Below, piece by piece: positions 18,100 to 30,600 of a stretch of 64,000 nucleotides of DNA. Positions within the stretch are counted from its first letter, which is position 1. The number at the start of each line of letters is the position of its first letter. The translations under genes and the position numbers were made by a program. The notes beneath the pieces are model-generated. The model saw only the letters and a program-made list of their open reading frames with translations. It did not search any database and had not been told where the DNA came from. This DNA is from Symbiodinium natans (taxonomy: Eukaryota > Sar > Dinophyceae > Suessiales > Symbiodiniaceae), in NCBI GenBank assembly GCA_905221605.1, contig CAJNDS010002421.1, positions 9,926-73,925 of the forward strand, in the 5' to 3' direction.

Positions 18100-21000
18100 A
18101 GGCATCATGTGGGTCTCCCAGCTTCTTAGGCCGCGGCTCAGCGACAGCGCCATACGGCTCGTGCACAGCGCCGGCTCCAGCTGCTCCATGGCCGCGAGCC
18201 CCGCGGCCGCCATCCGCACGCAGGGCAGTGCCTCCAGGTGGCGCCCCTGAACTCCGAAGAGCTTGGCCAAATTCATCCGGAGATTCACCACGGTGATGTG
18301 GGCATCGCCGACCTTAAGGAGACCTCAGACAGCTCTGCTTCTCATGGCTCCTTCCTACTTTTGGGCTTTTGTGGAGCAGTGTCTTGATCTCTGAGGCCTC
18401 TGCACTCTTTCAGACATGCGCAGTAGAGGGGCTCAGCTTCTTGCAAGTTTCCTTGGCCTTGTAGCGCTTCTGCCAGTCCGATATTGGCCCCCAGCATGGT
18501 ATCGCGCTCGTCCCCAATCTCCGCTCGAACTCAGCACCCGGAACTGAAGCGAAGGAGAGCCGAAGAGCACAAAGAATGGCGCTTAGGGTTTGGGGTTTAG
18601 GGTTTAGGGTTTAGGGTTTAGGGTTTAGGGTTTGGGCTAAGGGCTCACAGCACTTGCTACGGTGTCCAAGATGCACATCAAAGCCTCACGGTACAGGGAC
18701 TCTGCCTCCTTGTGGCGCCCTTGATCCTTAGACAGATGCATGAGCACTCTCTGCGGGACTTGAAGGCTAAGAGCGCGGAAAGCTACCCAGTCAGGGACAT
18801 CCCTGAAAGGCCGGCTCACGGTTGATTCTATGAAGAAGATGCACCACCACCATGACTTGCTGATCTCAAGGGCCTGCAAGGGCCAATGGCCCGGGGTGGC
18901 TAGGGACACCATTTTTGTGATGCACTGCGGTGGCGAGGACGGAAGGCCAGCCAACATACGAGAAAAATACAGCTTTCCAACTTGCAAGGACCGAGCGCTC
19001 ACGGCGCAATCTTCAGTCCAGGGGACTTTGCAGAGAGTTGCCAAGTTGATCAGTGGAGCCGCCACAGCAGCAGCAGTTTTGGGACCTGGGACGATCAAGA
19101 AGGGCCTGCGCTTGTCGTGATGCCTCTTCTCCTTAACTTCTAATTCTTACAAGTCGGAGCCCCGACATGGCAGAACCATCTCAACTGAGGCTTTGACTGT
19201 TCTTCAGCACCGTGCGAAAAAGGGATTCCGCCTCTTCAACGCGCTCCTTTGCTACGAGCAGCATGGCCATGTTGTTCTGGCTCTTCAATGTGTCTGGGTG
19301 AGTTTCACCCAGCTCCGCACGGCCTCGGCAACCCTGTAACACCCTCAAACAGGCAAACCGTCATCTCATGAGCATCCGTGCCCCAACACGGGTATGAGTA
19401 CATCTCTGAAGGCCGCGGCGTACACTCAACGCTTTCTGGAGCAGCGGCTCCATCTCGTCTAGGCGCCCCTGGACCTGAAGCAGAACTGCGAGGTCGTCGA
19501 TCTGCTTCAGCGTTCTCGGGTGCGGCTCACCCAGCTCAGTTCGACCTCAACTTTGCCAGGGGGTCGGAAGAAGCGAGAAGGGCTTTAAGAAACAATTCCT
19601 TCTTCGCGCGCGCGCGCGCGCGCGAGCAGGCGGGCGGGCATGCGTGCGTGCGTGCTTGCGTGCGTGCATGTCTTCCTCATGGCGCCACCCGCGGCCCCAA
19701 ATCCTCAACCCTAAGCCGTTCTTGGGGATACAGCATGCTGCGGCTGTGCAACTTAGCAACACTTACTCCTGCGCTCCCATGGCTTCGGAGATGAAAAAGC
19801 AAACCAAGAATTGGGGGGGGGGCATCTTAACACTGCGAAGCTGAGATCAAGCTGGTGCCCAGCAGCGAAGCGATCAAAACAGGCGACCACGACCGCCCAA
19901 GGCATGTGCGTGGCCAATGCACCGCAGACAGCAGAAAGGGTTTAGGGTTTAGGGATTAGGGTTTAGGGTTTAGGGTTTTGGGTATGCCAAGCCCGTGGCA
20001 GATTCGCAACGCCTCTCTCAGGAGCACCTCGGCTTCCTCAAACCGCCTTTCGCCGGAGAGCAGCTCTGCCAGAGATGCTAGGGATTCCACAGTCGGAAAG
20101 ATCTGCTCTGCTGCGCGTCGACCTCGGCCGCAGTGTCTCTGCTATGACCATCTCCGAGTGCTTCCTACAGCAGCATATTCTGCAGCCCAACACTTTCAGC
20201 CCATTGAGATGCTGACCAAAAGGGGTCAGCAAAAACCGAATCCTTCTCCGAACCCTGAGGCGACCGCTGCTCTCCAAGGCTTCTCGCAACGCCGCCTCCG
20301 ACTCCGCAAGGCGCCCCTGCTTCTTCCGGAGCCAGGCCAGCCCCCGAAGGGTCCTCAGCGTGGCCGGGTGGCCCTCTCCCAGAGTGGCCACACCTCAAGG
20401 GGTGCTGTCAATATGGAAAAGACCGCAAGTGCCCAAACATGCCCAAACCACAAGCCTAGTACCCTAGTGCCTAGACATGGGCCTGCACGCAACACGCCGA
20501 CAGACGCCGACTCCCAACGGGACCCCTTCCGCAACTCTGAGACTCTCACGTGCTTCGAACACCTCCAAAAGCAACTTTTCCTCCTCCTCCTCCTCCTCCT
20601 GCCCGGAGACCACGGCGGCAAGGCCTTCCAGACAATTCAGCGTCTCGAAATGGCGGTGCCCCAGCTTGGCTGCACCTTAGAAGTCATGGGTTGCTCAAGG
20701 ATGCTCCCGCACCGTCACCAACCACGCTGAGGCTTCTGCTCTTCTCCGCGGCCTCACGAACCAACGCCTCCGCCTCTTCCAAGCGCCCCAGCTTTTTAAG
20801 AAGAATCCCCAAATTGAAGATGCTCGTCAGCGTCTCGGGGTGATGCTCACCCTTGGCGGCCCGACCTGGGAAGCCACCCGGGCTTGCTCTTGCCACATGA
20901 ACGCCAGCATGAACAAAGTGGGCGAATATCCCAGTGGAGAGAATCTCTGAGCTTGGGGCATCCTTCCAGACCCTCACGGTAGAGTGGCTCGGCCTCCTCC

Positions 21001-22957
21001 AGCCGGTTCTGCGCCTCCAACACAAGAGCCAGGTCGTTCACAGCGTTCAGTGTGTCGGAGTCATACTTCGGCAGGGTTGCCCGACCTAATGCCAGATGCA
21101 AGGCAGAGGCAACAGTGCTCAGGCACAGCTTTGAGGGAGACGACATTTTGAACTGAAAGAGGCGACAAGCAGCACTTGCAAGCAGCACTTGCAAGCAGCA
21201 CTCGCAAGCAGGACTTGCTGCGACATGCTAAGCCTTTGACATCCACTCAGCGCATCCGACGCCATCTTCTCTGCCTCCTTCAGCCGTTCAAGCTCTCTGA
21301 GAGTTGTGGCGAGGCCTCCCATCGCCGTCAGCGTGGAAATGTCATTCGACTCGCTCTTGGCACTGGCATGGCCTCCCAAAGCTGCGATAGGTGGGCCAGC
21401 ACTCACACTCCCAATTTACCAATTTACATCCATGCCCCAAGACCTGGTCATGAGGCTCACAGCGATCAGAATGCTCCTTGCAAAGAAGACCTGGAGCCTG
21501 AGGCTCGGGCACATCTCCAGCACCTTGCGATAGGTAGCCTCCGCTTCAAGAAAACGCCATTGGAAGTAGATCACAGCCGCAAGGTTGTTCATGACGGGTA
21601 CAAGCCTCCTCGGGGCGGCGCGCACGGCATCTGAGAGGCACTTCTTTAAGGTCTCTTCAGCCTCGCTCAACAGCCCACGGCCCTGCAGCCTCCGTGCCAA
21701 CTCCCATCTGATCGCACAGGATGTTGGCACGTCATCCGACTTAGCGAGGCGCAGTCGCAGCAGCCGGAGCACCGTGTCCGCTTTTGCAGAGGCGTGTCGC
21801 ACTTCACCAGCGCCATCCACAACACGAACCACCCAGACGTCCCGAGCACGATCCACCGGCATGCCCTTGTAGTCTTCCCCAAGGCGAACCACCTTCTTGG
21901 CAAGCTCCGGCCTCAAGCTACTCGGAGCTGCTCGGGATGCGACACATACAAAGAGACACATGCTTTTGCACATGGACACTAGGTTTCTGAAGGATTCATA
22001 GTCGATTGATTCCCCACAGTAGACACTGCACACCCTAGGCACCAGACTAGCAAACGCAAGCTTCACGCAAGGGTGAATGTCATGAAGTAGTCGTTCATGT
22101 CTGGTTTCTGTCAAGCGTGTCTGGGTGCGACCGCGTCTCGTTTGACGCTCGAAGATGTTGTGTGCAATGGCCTTCGGGACCAGCATGGGGATGCAGAACG
22201 CCCCACGATGGCCGGACGCGCATTGCTCGCCCCACTCGCGACAGACACGCTGTGCTTCTTCGTCCTCCGGGCCCCCTGCGCCGACACGGGCTTTGCATCC
22301 ACTCCCAGGAACTCCCAGTACACCGCACTGAAACAGAGAAAACCAAGCCACAAGACGCACAGCCAAGTCGCTGAAAGGGCTGCTGTTGCTGTCGTTGTTC
22401 AGGAGGACTCGAAGGCGCAGCTTCCAGACCTCGCTTCGAAGACGCTTCCACGCATCGAGACTTTTGCGGGGCTCAACACCATTCAACACCAATTCGGGGG
22501 CTTTCCGTGACTTTTGTGTGAATTCGCTGCTTAGGCTGCAAGGTTGCTAGTTGCGGCTTTCTATATTGGAGCAGTGGCACAGATGGCTCGTGCTGGGATG
22601 CGTACACACCTTTCCCGAAGTGGGCGCGCTTGTCCACGAGGGATGCGAAAAGCTCGGCGGCACTTTGATCGAGGTTTGCAACATTCTCGAAGGGAAGGAT
22701 GCTCGTGTAGTGGTACAGCACAATGATGCCGTCGTCACTGGTACCAAACACGTCCCGCAGGTCAAAAGCGTGTTGCCACACATGAATCGGGCCATCTACC
22801 GCATCAAACCTGAATGTGGGCAGCTCACCGACCTCGGCCTTAGAACACGCGGACTGCGCCAAGTCCAGAAGCTCTCCGCAGAGGTAGCTCCCGGCGAAGT
22901 ACTCCGAAAGCTCAGAGGGCCCCAGGCCCTCAAAGCGCCGAGAGGGACAATCTCTTG
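18100..22957 (-). CDS. TPR-repeat (kinesin-light-chain-like) protein with an N-terminal HYT / FGKGVYAS domain
   Basis: I recognise the layout of an abundant dinoflagellate family. The first exon seen (22957 to about 22700) reads ELSEYFAGSYLCGELLD and then VLYHYTSILPFENVANLDQ, AELFASLVDKRAHFGKGVYA; HYT plus FGKGVY resembles the ADP-ribosyltransferase fold of PARP-type enzymes (inference). Next come RVLLNNDSNSSPFSDLA, EAQRVCREWGE, AFCIPMLVPKAIAHNIFERQ and KVVRLGEDYKGMPVDRARDV, separated by short introns that happen to stay open. From 21700 down to 18100 about twelve TPR units follow, for example ATLGEGHPATLRTLRGLAWL and SLFRTVLKNSQSLS, one or two per exon. Introns near 19935-19975 and 18585-18640 contain telomere arrays. 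The start codon is not identified; an upstream exon may lie at 23227. The exact number of exons is unresolved. Confidence 0.72.
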
Positions 22958-22959
22958 TT

Positions 22960-23060
22960 TGGGTTTAGGGTTTAGGGTTTGAGGTTTACTGTTCAGGGTG
23001 TGCTGGCTTGTTGTTTTGGGGTGTAGGGTTGAGGGTGTAGGGGTTTAGGGTTCCGTTCTT
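22960..23060. repeat. Degenerate TTTAGGG array upstream of the first TPR-gene exon
   Basis: On the coding strand this is CCCTAAA and ends at the acceptor CAAACAAGAG of the exon at 22957. Confidence 0.8.
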
Positions 23061-23124
23061 TGGAACAACTCGGGGACCCGGTTTTTTCCATTCTCCCCCG
23101 TGTACTAACAGTCCTTAATGGCGA

Positions 23125-23227
23125 TTATTAAAATCCTGATGAAGGCCTGTTAGTTTAGGGGGGCTATGAGGACGTAAGGTATCATACATCCAGAAGTCAC
23201 TTTCGAGACACTCTTCTAAGTTGAGGT
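23125..23227 (-). CDS. Single exon, possibly the 5' part of the TPR gene
   Basis: On minus the acceptor GCAATAG is followed by DLNLEECLESDFWMYDTLRP. The composition and reading are protein-like. It lies on the same strand, 170 bp upstream of the recognised TPR-gene exon, separated by a heptamer array. The donor is not identified. Confidence 0.4.
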
Positions 23228-23501
23228 CTATTGCAATGAAAAACCCAACTGCTACACCCGAAACCCTGAACCCGAAACCCCTAAGCACGAAGGCCTGAAA
23301 CCTCGCAGTTTCTAAGATCAACGCTGGGTTACACTCGTCTCGACTCTTGGGCTGTGGGGTTTAAGGGCTCGGAGGTTAACAACTGGCACCAAAAAAGTTA
23401 TTTCGGGTCGACGCAGTCCGAGCAAGGGAACGCCAAAAGCTGTGTCTCTAAAGCCCACTTGAACCCCTCAACCCTAAACCCTATACCCGAAGCCCTGCGA
23501 G

Positions 23502-23577
23502 GCTGCGCAAAGCAAGGGCCTCGAAGGAGGACTTCACCGCGCTGGGCCTCGGAGAGGCTTCGGCGTTCCGACGGGCG
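23502..23577 (+). CDS. Single plus-strand exon of an unrecognised gene with a GC donor
   Basis: After CCCTGCGAG it reads LRKARASKEDFTALGLGE then ASAFRRA, ending at GCG|GCTTG, a GC donor of the type seen in dinoflagellates. CCCTAAA variants lie to the left and a TTTAGGG array (23636-23740) to the right. The strand is opposite to its neighbours; the minus reading of the same island is less regular. Confidence 0.4.
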
Positions 23578-23808
23578 GCTTGAAGCAGGGTGGGGCTCTC
23601 CGGATCCTGGCACGGAAAGGCTTAGGGTTGTTGAGGGTTTAGGGTTTAGGGTTTAGGGTTTAGGGTTTAGGGTTTAGGGTTCAGGGTTTAGGGTTCAGGG
23701 TTCAGGGTTTAGGGTCTAGGGTTTAGGGTTCAGGGATTCTTGAGGGCTTCCGGAGTCTTGGTTGGTCGGGAGGGGTTAACCCAGAACCCAGAACCCTAAA
23801 CCCTAAAC

Positions 23809-23892
23809 CCTTAAGGGTTGCCCAACGCGTCCTGGGTGGCTCCCTGCGGGACGCTCTCCTGGGCATCCATGCACTCTTTCAGGTGCCCAAAG
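23809..23892 (-). CDS. Single minus-strand exon, perhaps terminal
   Basis: After the acceptor CCCTATAG it reads FGHLKECMDAQESVPQGATQ then DALGNP, followed by TAA at 23813-23811, which overlaps the edge of a CCCTAAA array. It is either a terminal exon or spliced at G|GTTTAGGG two bases further. Flanked by CCCTAAA on the left and the longest TTTAGGG array in the window on the right. Confidence 0.42.
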
Positions 23893-23895
23893 CTA

Positions 23896-24327
23896 TAGGG
23901 TTTAGGGTTGAGGGTTTAGGGCTTTGGGTTTAGGGTTTAGGTTTAGGGTTTAGGGTTTAGGGTTTAGGGTTTAGGGTTTAGGGTTTAGGGTTTAGGGCTT
24001 AGGGTTTAGGGTTTAGGGTTTAGGGTTTAGGGGGTTTAGGGTTTAGGGTTCTAGGGTTTAGGGTTTTAGGGTTTAGGGGTTTGGGTTTAGGGTTTAGGGT
24101 TTAGGGTTTAGGGTTAGGGCTTAGGGTTAGGGTTTTAGGGTTTAGGGTTTAGGGTTTAGGGTTAGGGTTTAGGGTTTAGGGTTTTTTTTTTAGGGTTTAG
24201 GGTTTAGTGTTTAGGGTTTAGGGTTTAGGGTTTAGGGTTTAGGGTTTAGGGTTTAGGGTTTAGGGTTTAGGGTTTAGGGTTTAGGGTTTAGGGTTTAGGG
24301 TTTAGGGTTTAGGGTTTAGGGTTTAGA
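23896..24327. repeat. Longest telomere-like array in the window, about 430 bp of TTTAGGG
   Basis: About 60 heptamers with single-base losses (TTAGGG), gains (TTTTAGGG) and one run of nine T. Irregularities cluster in the first 270 bp; the last 130 bp is perfect, which suggests recent growth at one end. 24330-24880 after it has no supported gene; it includes a CAACA-rich stretch. Confidence 0.95.
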
Positions 24328-24889
24328 GCTGTTACGCTGAGGACCGGACGCAACACCCCATGGCTACACCACTTCGGTCACCAGCGATTGAGACAAAACG
24401 CTGCACAATCATACAGCAACAGAACAACAATAAGAATAGCACTAACAGCAACAGCCATAGCAACAATAAACTATGCCGGCGAAGACCCCAAACAGTAAGA
24501 TTGTAGAAAAAGGGAAAAGTCGAGAAGCAACAACGAGACATAACATTTGAAAGGCATTTAGGGTTACCCTAAGCTTCAGTGCCGGCCCCTTATATAATAG
24601 GCGAGTCATGCAGTACTACGAGTCAAAACCCAAAGGAACATGCCTTTCTTGGCCCGAATTAAAAGGAACAAACGCAAAAACATCCTATGTTGTTCCTAAC
24701 GCTTGCACAACCAGAACACTGTGGAAGTGAAAACATATCCCTTAGAGGTTTGTCGAATGTCCATTGCTTCGGTGCTCGGAAGGTTTGGTGACGGCCCCTA
24801 GAAGTTTGTCCCATGTCCTCTCCCGTCGAACTCGTAGGGTGAGGGCCCTGCAAAACGACTGAACGTTTTCAACAACCCTGCCCTTTTTT

Positions 24890-25470
24890 CACTCCTGGGG
24901 GCTGGTCTGTGAGCTTGCAAGTTGGAGCGACTCATCTTGAAAGCAAACCCAACGCGCCAAAGACCGGCCGCCCCCCACATCTGCGTAGCGTGCATCGTGG
25001 GCGATGTTGGCCTTGCTGGTTTAGGGTTTAGGGTTTGGGGTTTAAGGTTTAGGGTTTCGGGTTTCGAGTTTCCCCCGTCTATCACCCAAGCAAGTCGAGT
25101 TGTTAGAAGCGCGAGATTGGGTTTACACACCCATCAACAAAAAGTTTTTACAAAGCACACCTACTATCTGCCAGAGTTCTCTGACGAGAAGTGAGCTCGT
25201 CCAGCTTCTCTGATGTCAGGACTTCTTCCAGCATGTCGATTTGCACCACTAACACGAACCCAACTTGTGCAAAGATGTTGAGCAGCAGCAGCAGCAGTGT
25301 TGCCATCACAGAATCCCACTTGCCCAGCACTGGCCACAGGCAGGCATCCCAAACAGAGTGCTGAAGCTCAGAGCAAGGACCATGCGTGGCAACACCAGCA
25401 CGAATGCTGGGCGTCCACATCGCAGTAGTGACAGTGCAATTAGGAGTTGAAAGTCATCTCACTCGCTCTA
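24890..25470 (-). pseudogene. Second, broken copy of the first two exons of the membrane-protein gene
   Basis: 25420 to about 25200 repeats exon 1 of the gene at 10487 (MWTPSIRAGVATHGPCSELQ, MATLLLLLLNIFAQVGFVLV) with small gaps; a frameshift follows KLDEL. 25007 to about 24910 repeats exon 2 (ANIAHDARYADVGGGRSLAR) with the same CCAGCAAG acceptor next to a TTTAGGG array. The intron between is about 190 bp, against about 1.7 kb in the complete copy. Exons 3 and 4 are absent downstream. It looks like a partial duplication that has lost function. Confidence 0.65.
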
Positions 25471-25549
25471 GACAATTGCACGACTGTAAAGAGCTGCATT
25501 CATGCATGCATGAATACCTCCCCTCATAACAGGAGAGTGGTCAGCTTTC

Positions 25550-26600
25550 TCAGTCTGCAGGTGTGGTTTCTAGCCTCCTGGCAAGAAAAGCGCGCCCGCC
25601 TCCACGAGCAACGTCACCAAGCGTTGCCGGGACTGCTGATGATCAGCAAGCGGGGCGGAAGGCGAACCACTTGCAGGTGGTGAAACATCCTGTATAGCAC
25701 CGCGTGAGGCACCCCGTAAAGCACTCCGAAGGACGGCAACGGTGTGGTGCACCGGCTCGCGCTGCACAGTTGACTTTGAATCTTTTTACATGTATTTTGC
25801 GAACATATTTTCATGTTTGTTGACATCCGCTTGCCGCCGCAGCCGCAACACGTGCTGCAGTCCGCTTTCGCGCCATTCCACAAAAACAATTTAATAAAAA
25901 CCTCCAGCACGCGCCGCAGTCCGCTCTCGCGCCCCTTCACTAAATTGGGACGTAGGTTTACTGCTCCGTTCACTGTCATCGTCCGTGACGTGTTTCTTAA
26001 TGTTTCCGCAAAAAGGTCGAGGGTTTAGGCTTGGATTTGGTTTGGGTTTTGTCCAGCACCGAAGCTCAAGGGTCAGTTGAACCTCCTCTAAACCCCAAAC
26101 AAATAAACCCTAAATCCGAAACTCTAACCCCCAAACTCTAACCTCTGAACCCCTTGACCGCAGCAGCCACAGTAGGTCGGTCTGTTGCGACGTGAAACGA
26201 GTCGAGACTAGCAAAACCAACAGGGGTGAAACGTGCCCAAGCGATGTCGAAGAGTTCCACGGTGTGTGCGTCTTGCTCAAAGAGAGTGCGCAGCTTTGCA
26301 AAATGCGGCTCAGCCAATTATTGCACTGGCCAAGAAGTTACAAATCTTCACTGGCAGCCATGGCACAGCCAGGGTGTAAACTGAATGGCATGCCGCAAAC
26401 CTTTCAAAGCAATGTGTGTTAGCTTGAGGATCTTTGAGGTTTGGGAAACAGGAGATCAGTCAAGATCCAAGTCCGTAAGTACCACAAAAAGGCAGATGTT
26501 GGGTAATCAAACTGCAATATGATACAATTTTGACAAGAGGCCAAGGAGACATGAATTCGCAAGCTTCCACAAACCACCTTCTTGGTGTTTGGGTTGTAAA
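25550..26600. other. No supported gene
   Basis: 25421-25550 is duplicated 5' DNA. The rest has short frames on both strands without recognised motifs; 26020-26150 contains very degenerate TTTAGGG/CCCTAAA-like words. Confidence 0.4.
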
Positions 26601-26609
26601 ACCGTGCTG

Positions 26610-27249
26610 CTGTACTAGCACACTTGGTGGCCTTCTTTGGCCCTGTGGAGATAGAAGGAACCACCTTCTCCCATTCTATCCACTCGACGCAATTCTGCCG
26701 TTTGAAGATTGCGAGGATTTGCCAGGAGGTTTGATTCTCTCGCTGCAGCATCCCAGCTGCAGACTGCCGAGAAGTCCGCCTCTGGGCAGGTCCCTGCAGG
26801 CCTCTCGCTGCAGACTGCCTGGTAGTTCTCTTGTTGGCCGGCTCTGGGCTGAGTTTCAGGGATAGTGAGTTCACTTTGTGGCCTGTGTGCTTTCGAAAAA
26901 ATTGGCTGCTGCGCCAGGCAGTCAGAGTAATGGCAATCAAGTGCGCCACTTGACAATAACCAATTTGCAGTTCGCTTGAGGATGGAGACGAGACACGCTG
27001 AGCGCAGGCCCAGTAGCATTGAAGCCGACTTGCAGGCTCTGTAGCATTGCCCTCTTGCCACTAGTGCGCCGAGGCTGCAGGTCCAGCAGCGCCAGACTTC
27101 ATTCTGTGAAAGTTTTTGACTCGAACCTAGTACGACGACACGAGCGAAGCGAGGGTCGGTGGCCAAGGTTTGAAGAGCTTCCTCAAGAATGCTAAAGCAT
27201 CTCTGCTTCTCTGCCTCATGCAACGCAAACTCGTAGTTTATCCTACATG
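26610..27249 (-). pseudogene. Downstream half of a host ORF cut by the 27.2-33.8 kb retrotransposon
   Basis: On minus the frame RINYEFALHEAEKQRCFSI then LEEALQTLATDPRFARVVVL runs from the target site at 27249 to a stop near 26615. Taking one copy of the 5 bp duplication away, it continues in the same frame into the ORF on the other side of the element (33787-34047). Continuous phase over the break indicates the element landed in an open frame. No family is recognised; the C-terminal part after about 26900 is of low complexity and may be non-coding. Confidence 0.45.
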
Positions 27250-27583
27250 TGTGGAAATCTGTGTATAGACACGTCTGCGGGATGCCTTTTAGGCCAAGGC
27301 GCATGTTTGACGTGCTTACTGTATGTTCGGGACGTACAGGTCTTCCCTGAACAGTCGAGCATGTTTTTCCTTGAGATTTTGTTTTGTAGGAGAAGTGAGC
27401 TTGCGTAGGTGGCGTCAACTGGGTTTTTCCAGTTTTACTTTTGACTCTTGGCTCAAGGTCAAGAGAGCTGAGAAAGCAGTAAGGAGGCAGGACAACTGCA
27501 CGTCGCTTTGTGTGACCGAGAAAGTGCTGTGCAAGTGCGAAGCTGTGTGTAAGTTGGGTTTGTGCTGTTTAGAAACTTTTACA
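27250..27583 (+). repeat. Left LTR of the first retrotransposon
   Basis: 334 bp, starts TGTGGAAATCTG and ends GAAACTTTTACA. It contains TTGGCTCAAG at 27448-27457, followed by GT, which equals the last ten bases of the dinoflagellate spliced leader. Promoter elements cannot be recognised. Confidence 0.93.
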
Positions 27584-27595
27584 TGGTAGCGGAGC
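27584..27595 (+). promoter_or_regulatory. Primer-binding site of the first retrotransposon
   Basis: TGGTAGCGGAGC directly follows the left LTR. It resembles TGGTATCAGAGC, the site complementary to the 3' end of initiator Met tRNA in many copia elements; the same 12 bases occur in the second element at 35165. Confidence 0.8.
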
Positions 27596-27647
27596 GCTGC
27601 CGGAACGCCTTGGCCTAAAGGAAAGAGCCACGTGTTGTGCGTGAAGC

Positions 27648-30600
27648 ATGGCAAGTGGGCCAGCGTCGCCTGACAGACTTGAGCAAGGTCTTAGGGACGG
27701 TAGAAGTAGAGGCCAGGGTGTTGAGACTCCGGGGCAAAGCTCAGACCCATGGGGGGCGTACTTGCAACAGCAGCAGCAAGCCAGACAGCAAGCAGTGCAG
27801 CAGGCGCAACAGTACGTGGGCATGCAGGCACATGCGTGTCAGTTTCCGCCGGTTCCAGCTGGAGGAATTGACAGTGAGTTGTCCTCTCTGAGTGGGGGGA
27901 TGGCAGGAAGACAAGCAGGCATCGGGGCTGTGAGCGCAGGTGCGTGCGGCACACAGTCGGCAGTTCCAGTGCATGGGTGCTTGGGGCAAGGCATGGCTGG
28001 TCAGGACGTTTTGGTCCAGATGCAGCAGCTCATCAGCATGATGTCACCACAGCAAGCTCAAGCGGCGCAAACGGCGCTACAGGAGCAACTTGGAATGCAG
28101 GCGCGTGGAGTGCCTGAGCAGTTTGGACCGGTGCCAGTACCTGTAGGACCTAGGCGAGAGCAGTTCATGCCACAAACGTCGGGTGTGCTTCCTGGAGCTG
28201 GTATGCAGGCTGGCATGACGCAAAGCTTTGAGTCACGAGATGTGTTTTCGCGATCTGAGAAATGGTTGGGTCAGCCTCCTGTGACCCATGCAGAGAAGTG
28301 GAGCACGCGTGAGCAAGAGGTTGCTGGGTTTGCAGACTACGTAGTGTCGCTTCAAAGTTGGGCAGCGTTGGCGAGCGTTGTGTTTGCAGAAGAGATAGGC
28401 ATGTGTGTGCGTTGGCCAGATACGATTTGGCAACATTCGTTGAATGAAGAGCAGAAGACACGGTCGGTGAGGCTGTATGGCTTGTTGAAAGCAGCTTTCT
28501 TGGACCATGCTAGGGCAACCCTCATGATACAGGCGTTCAGCGAAGGTTTGCCACTTGATGGGTCTCTTGCAGATCCAGCCAGAAGTTTGGGGAATGTGAA
28601 CTGTGGGTACGAGCTGCTTAGGCAGCTGGCTCAGCAGTTTTCGTTGCGCAGTAGAGCAGAGGCCTTGTCGATGCGGTCGGAACTGTTGCACAGGATATTC
28701 GCCTTGAGAAATTCAGAAATGAATGCAGCTACGATGGTCGGTGATGTGATCAGAAAGATCGACATAGAGGTGTCACGTTACGCCAAGCTGTTGGGCACGC
28801 TGCCAACAGCACTAGACAGGCAAGGGTTGAGCATCGGAGATGGAGACATGCTTGTGATTTTGCTGCGGAGTTTGCCAGAAGAAGCGAAGAAGTACGTTTT
28901 GCATCACTCGGGAGCAGAAACGTATCAGTCATGTCGGAGTGCAGCTCTTCGTTTTGAGCGTCAACAGAGACTCTTCTTGGATCTGAACTTGTCACCAGGA
29001 AAGAAGCAACAAGTGTATGAGGTGTTTGATATGACAGCATGGGACGATGACGGACAGTATGAGTGTGCATGGCATGAGCATGACGGTGCATGGCATGATG
29101 TGTCAGTTTCTGCGGTAAGTGCTGAACGGTGTGGTCGTTGTGGTAGGAAGAATCACAAGACAGAAAACTGTAGCACAGACATGTCCAAGGTGAAGTGTTT
29201 TTCTTGTGGGGAACTGGGACACATCAGCGCGCATTGCAGTAAAGCCCACGGCTCAGCCTCATCCTCTGGAAAGGGAAAAGGAAAGGAGAAAGGAAAGGAA
29301 CGAGGAAAAGGCAAAGATGGAAAAGGAAAGGATAAAGGAAAAGGAAAGGCAAAGGGCAAAGAAAAGGGAGCAAAAGGTCCTGGAAAGGGCAAGAAAGGAA
29401 AGATGTTTGAATTAGTGGAATCTTTGCCGCCAGTGCCTGAGCACCCGCAGGTCGATGAGGGCTGGGGTGCGTTTGTGTGGGATGAGAGCTGGAGCAACAG
29501 TTGGGATGAGCAATGGGCAGATGAGATCTGGAACGCCGCTGCTGCTGACGAGAGCGTGGGAGAGAGTTTGCAGTTGAGTGCGGTGTTGCCTGTTGAACAG
29601 CCTGTTTGTCTGGAACCACTCGTGATCGCTGGACTGAGAGCAGAAGCGAGACATGGGGAATGGTGGTTGCTGGACAGCGGGGCAGGGGTGACAGTGCTGA
29701 GTCTGAAGTATGCAGAGATGTTTGGGGTCTACGTTGATGACTCGAAGAGACAGCATGTAGGGCAAGAGTTTTCTGCAGCGAACGGCAGCTCTGTGCGAAT
29801 GCTTGGTGAACGGACGATATCCGTCGAACTCCTGCTCGAGAACGGGAGTGGAGAGAACACGTGGCATGCAGCAAGCATGAATGTTTGGGTAGGAGACACG
29901 AACCGCAACATTATTTCCACGACCATGCTTTGTTTTCGCGGTTGGAGTTTTTCTCAAAATTGTGCCGGGATTGCGCTCGCCACCTCTGCAGGCCTGACAG
30001 CCAAAGAGGTCACACTGTTTGGAAATGTTCCCTGGTTGAGGTTGAAACCACTGTTGAAGTCCTCCCAGGGTTCTTCGAACGAAGTCGAACTTTCCCTCTC
30101 CTCGATATCCGCTGAAGGTGGGGTTCTTGTAGCGCCTGTGACACGGTCGACACAAGCAGAGTTGGCACAGCATCGATTGCAAGGACACACACCGTATCAT
30201 CCTGGCTGTAGGCACTGTCAAGTTGCCAGAACGGTCTTTCAACATCGCAAGCGTGTGAACGGAAGACTTGAAAGTGAAGTCGTGGCAGATTTCTTCTACT
30301 TGTCATCCACGGGTGAAGATCACAGGCAGGTCCGAGCAGACAACCTGAGGGTGTTGGTACTTGTCGAGCGCATGAGCATGATGACTGGTGCTATCTTGAC
30401 ATCAGGGGATCTTGTAGCGACGCGTACAGAGATCGTGAAATGGCTGCGTGAGTTTGGTCTGGAGTCAGGCTCCTCTTCGGTGTTGTTGATCACAGATGCT
30501 GAAGGGGCAGTGTCCGATTTGGTCACAGGGGCTTCTGGCGAATTCTCCTTCCAAGTTCGAAAGGCAGGACCCCAGCATCATGAAGCAGTCGGAGTGGCAG

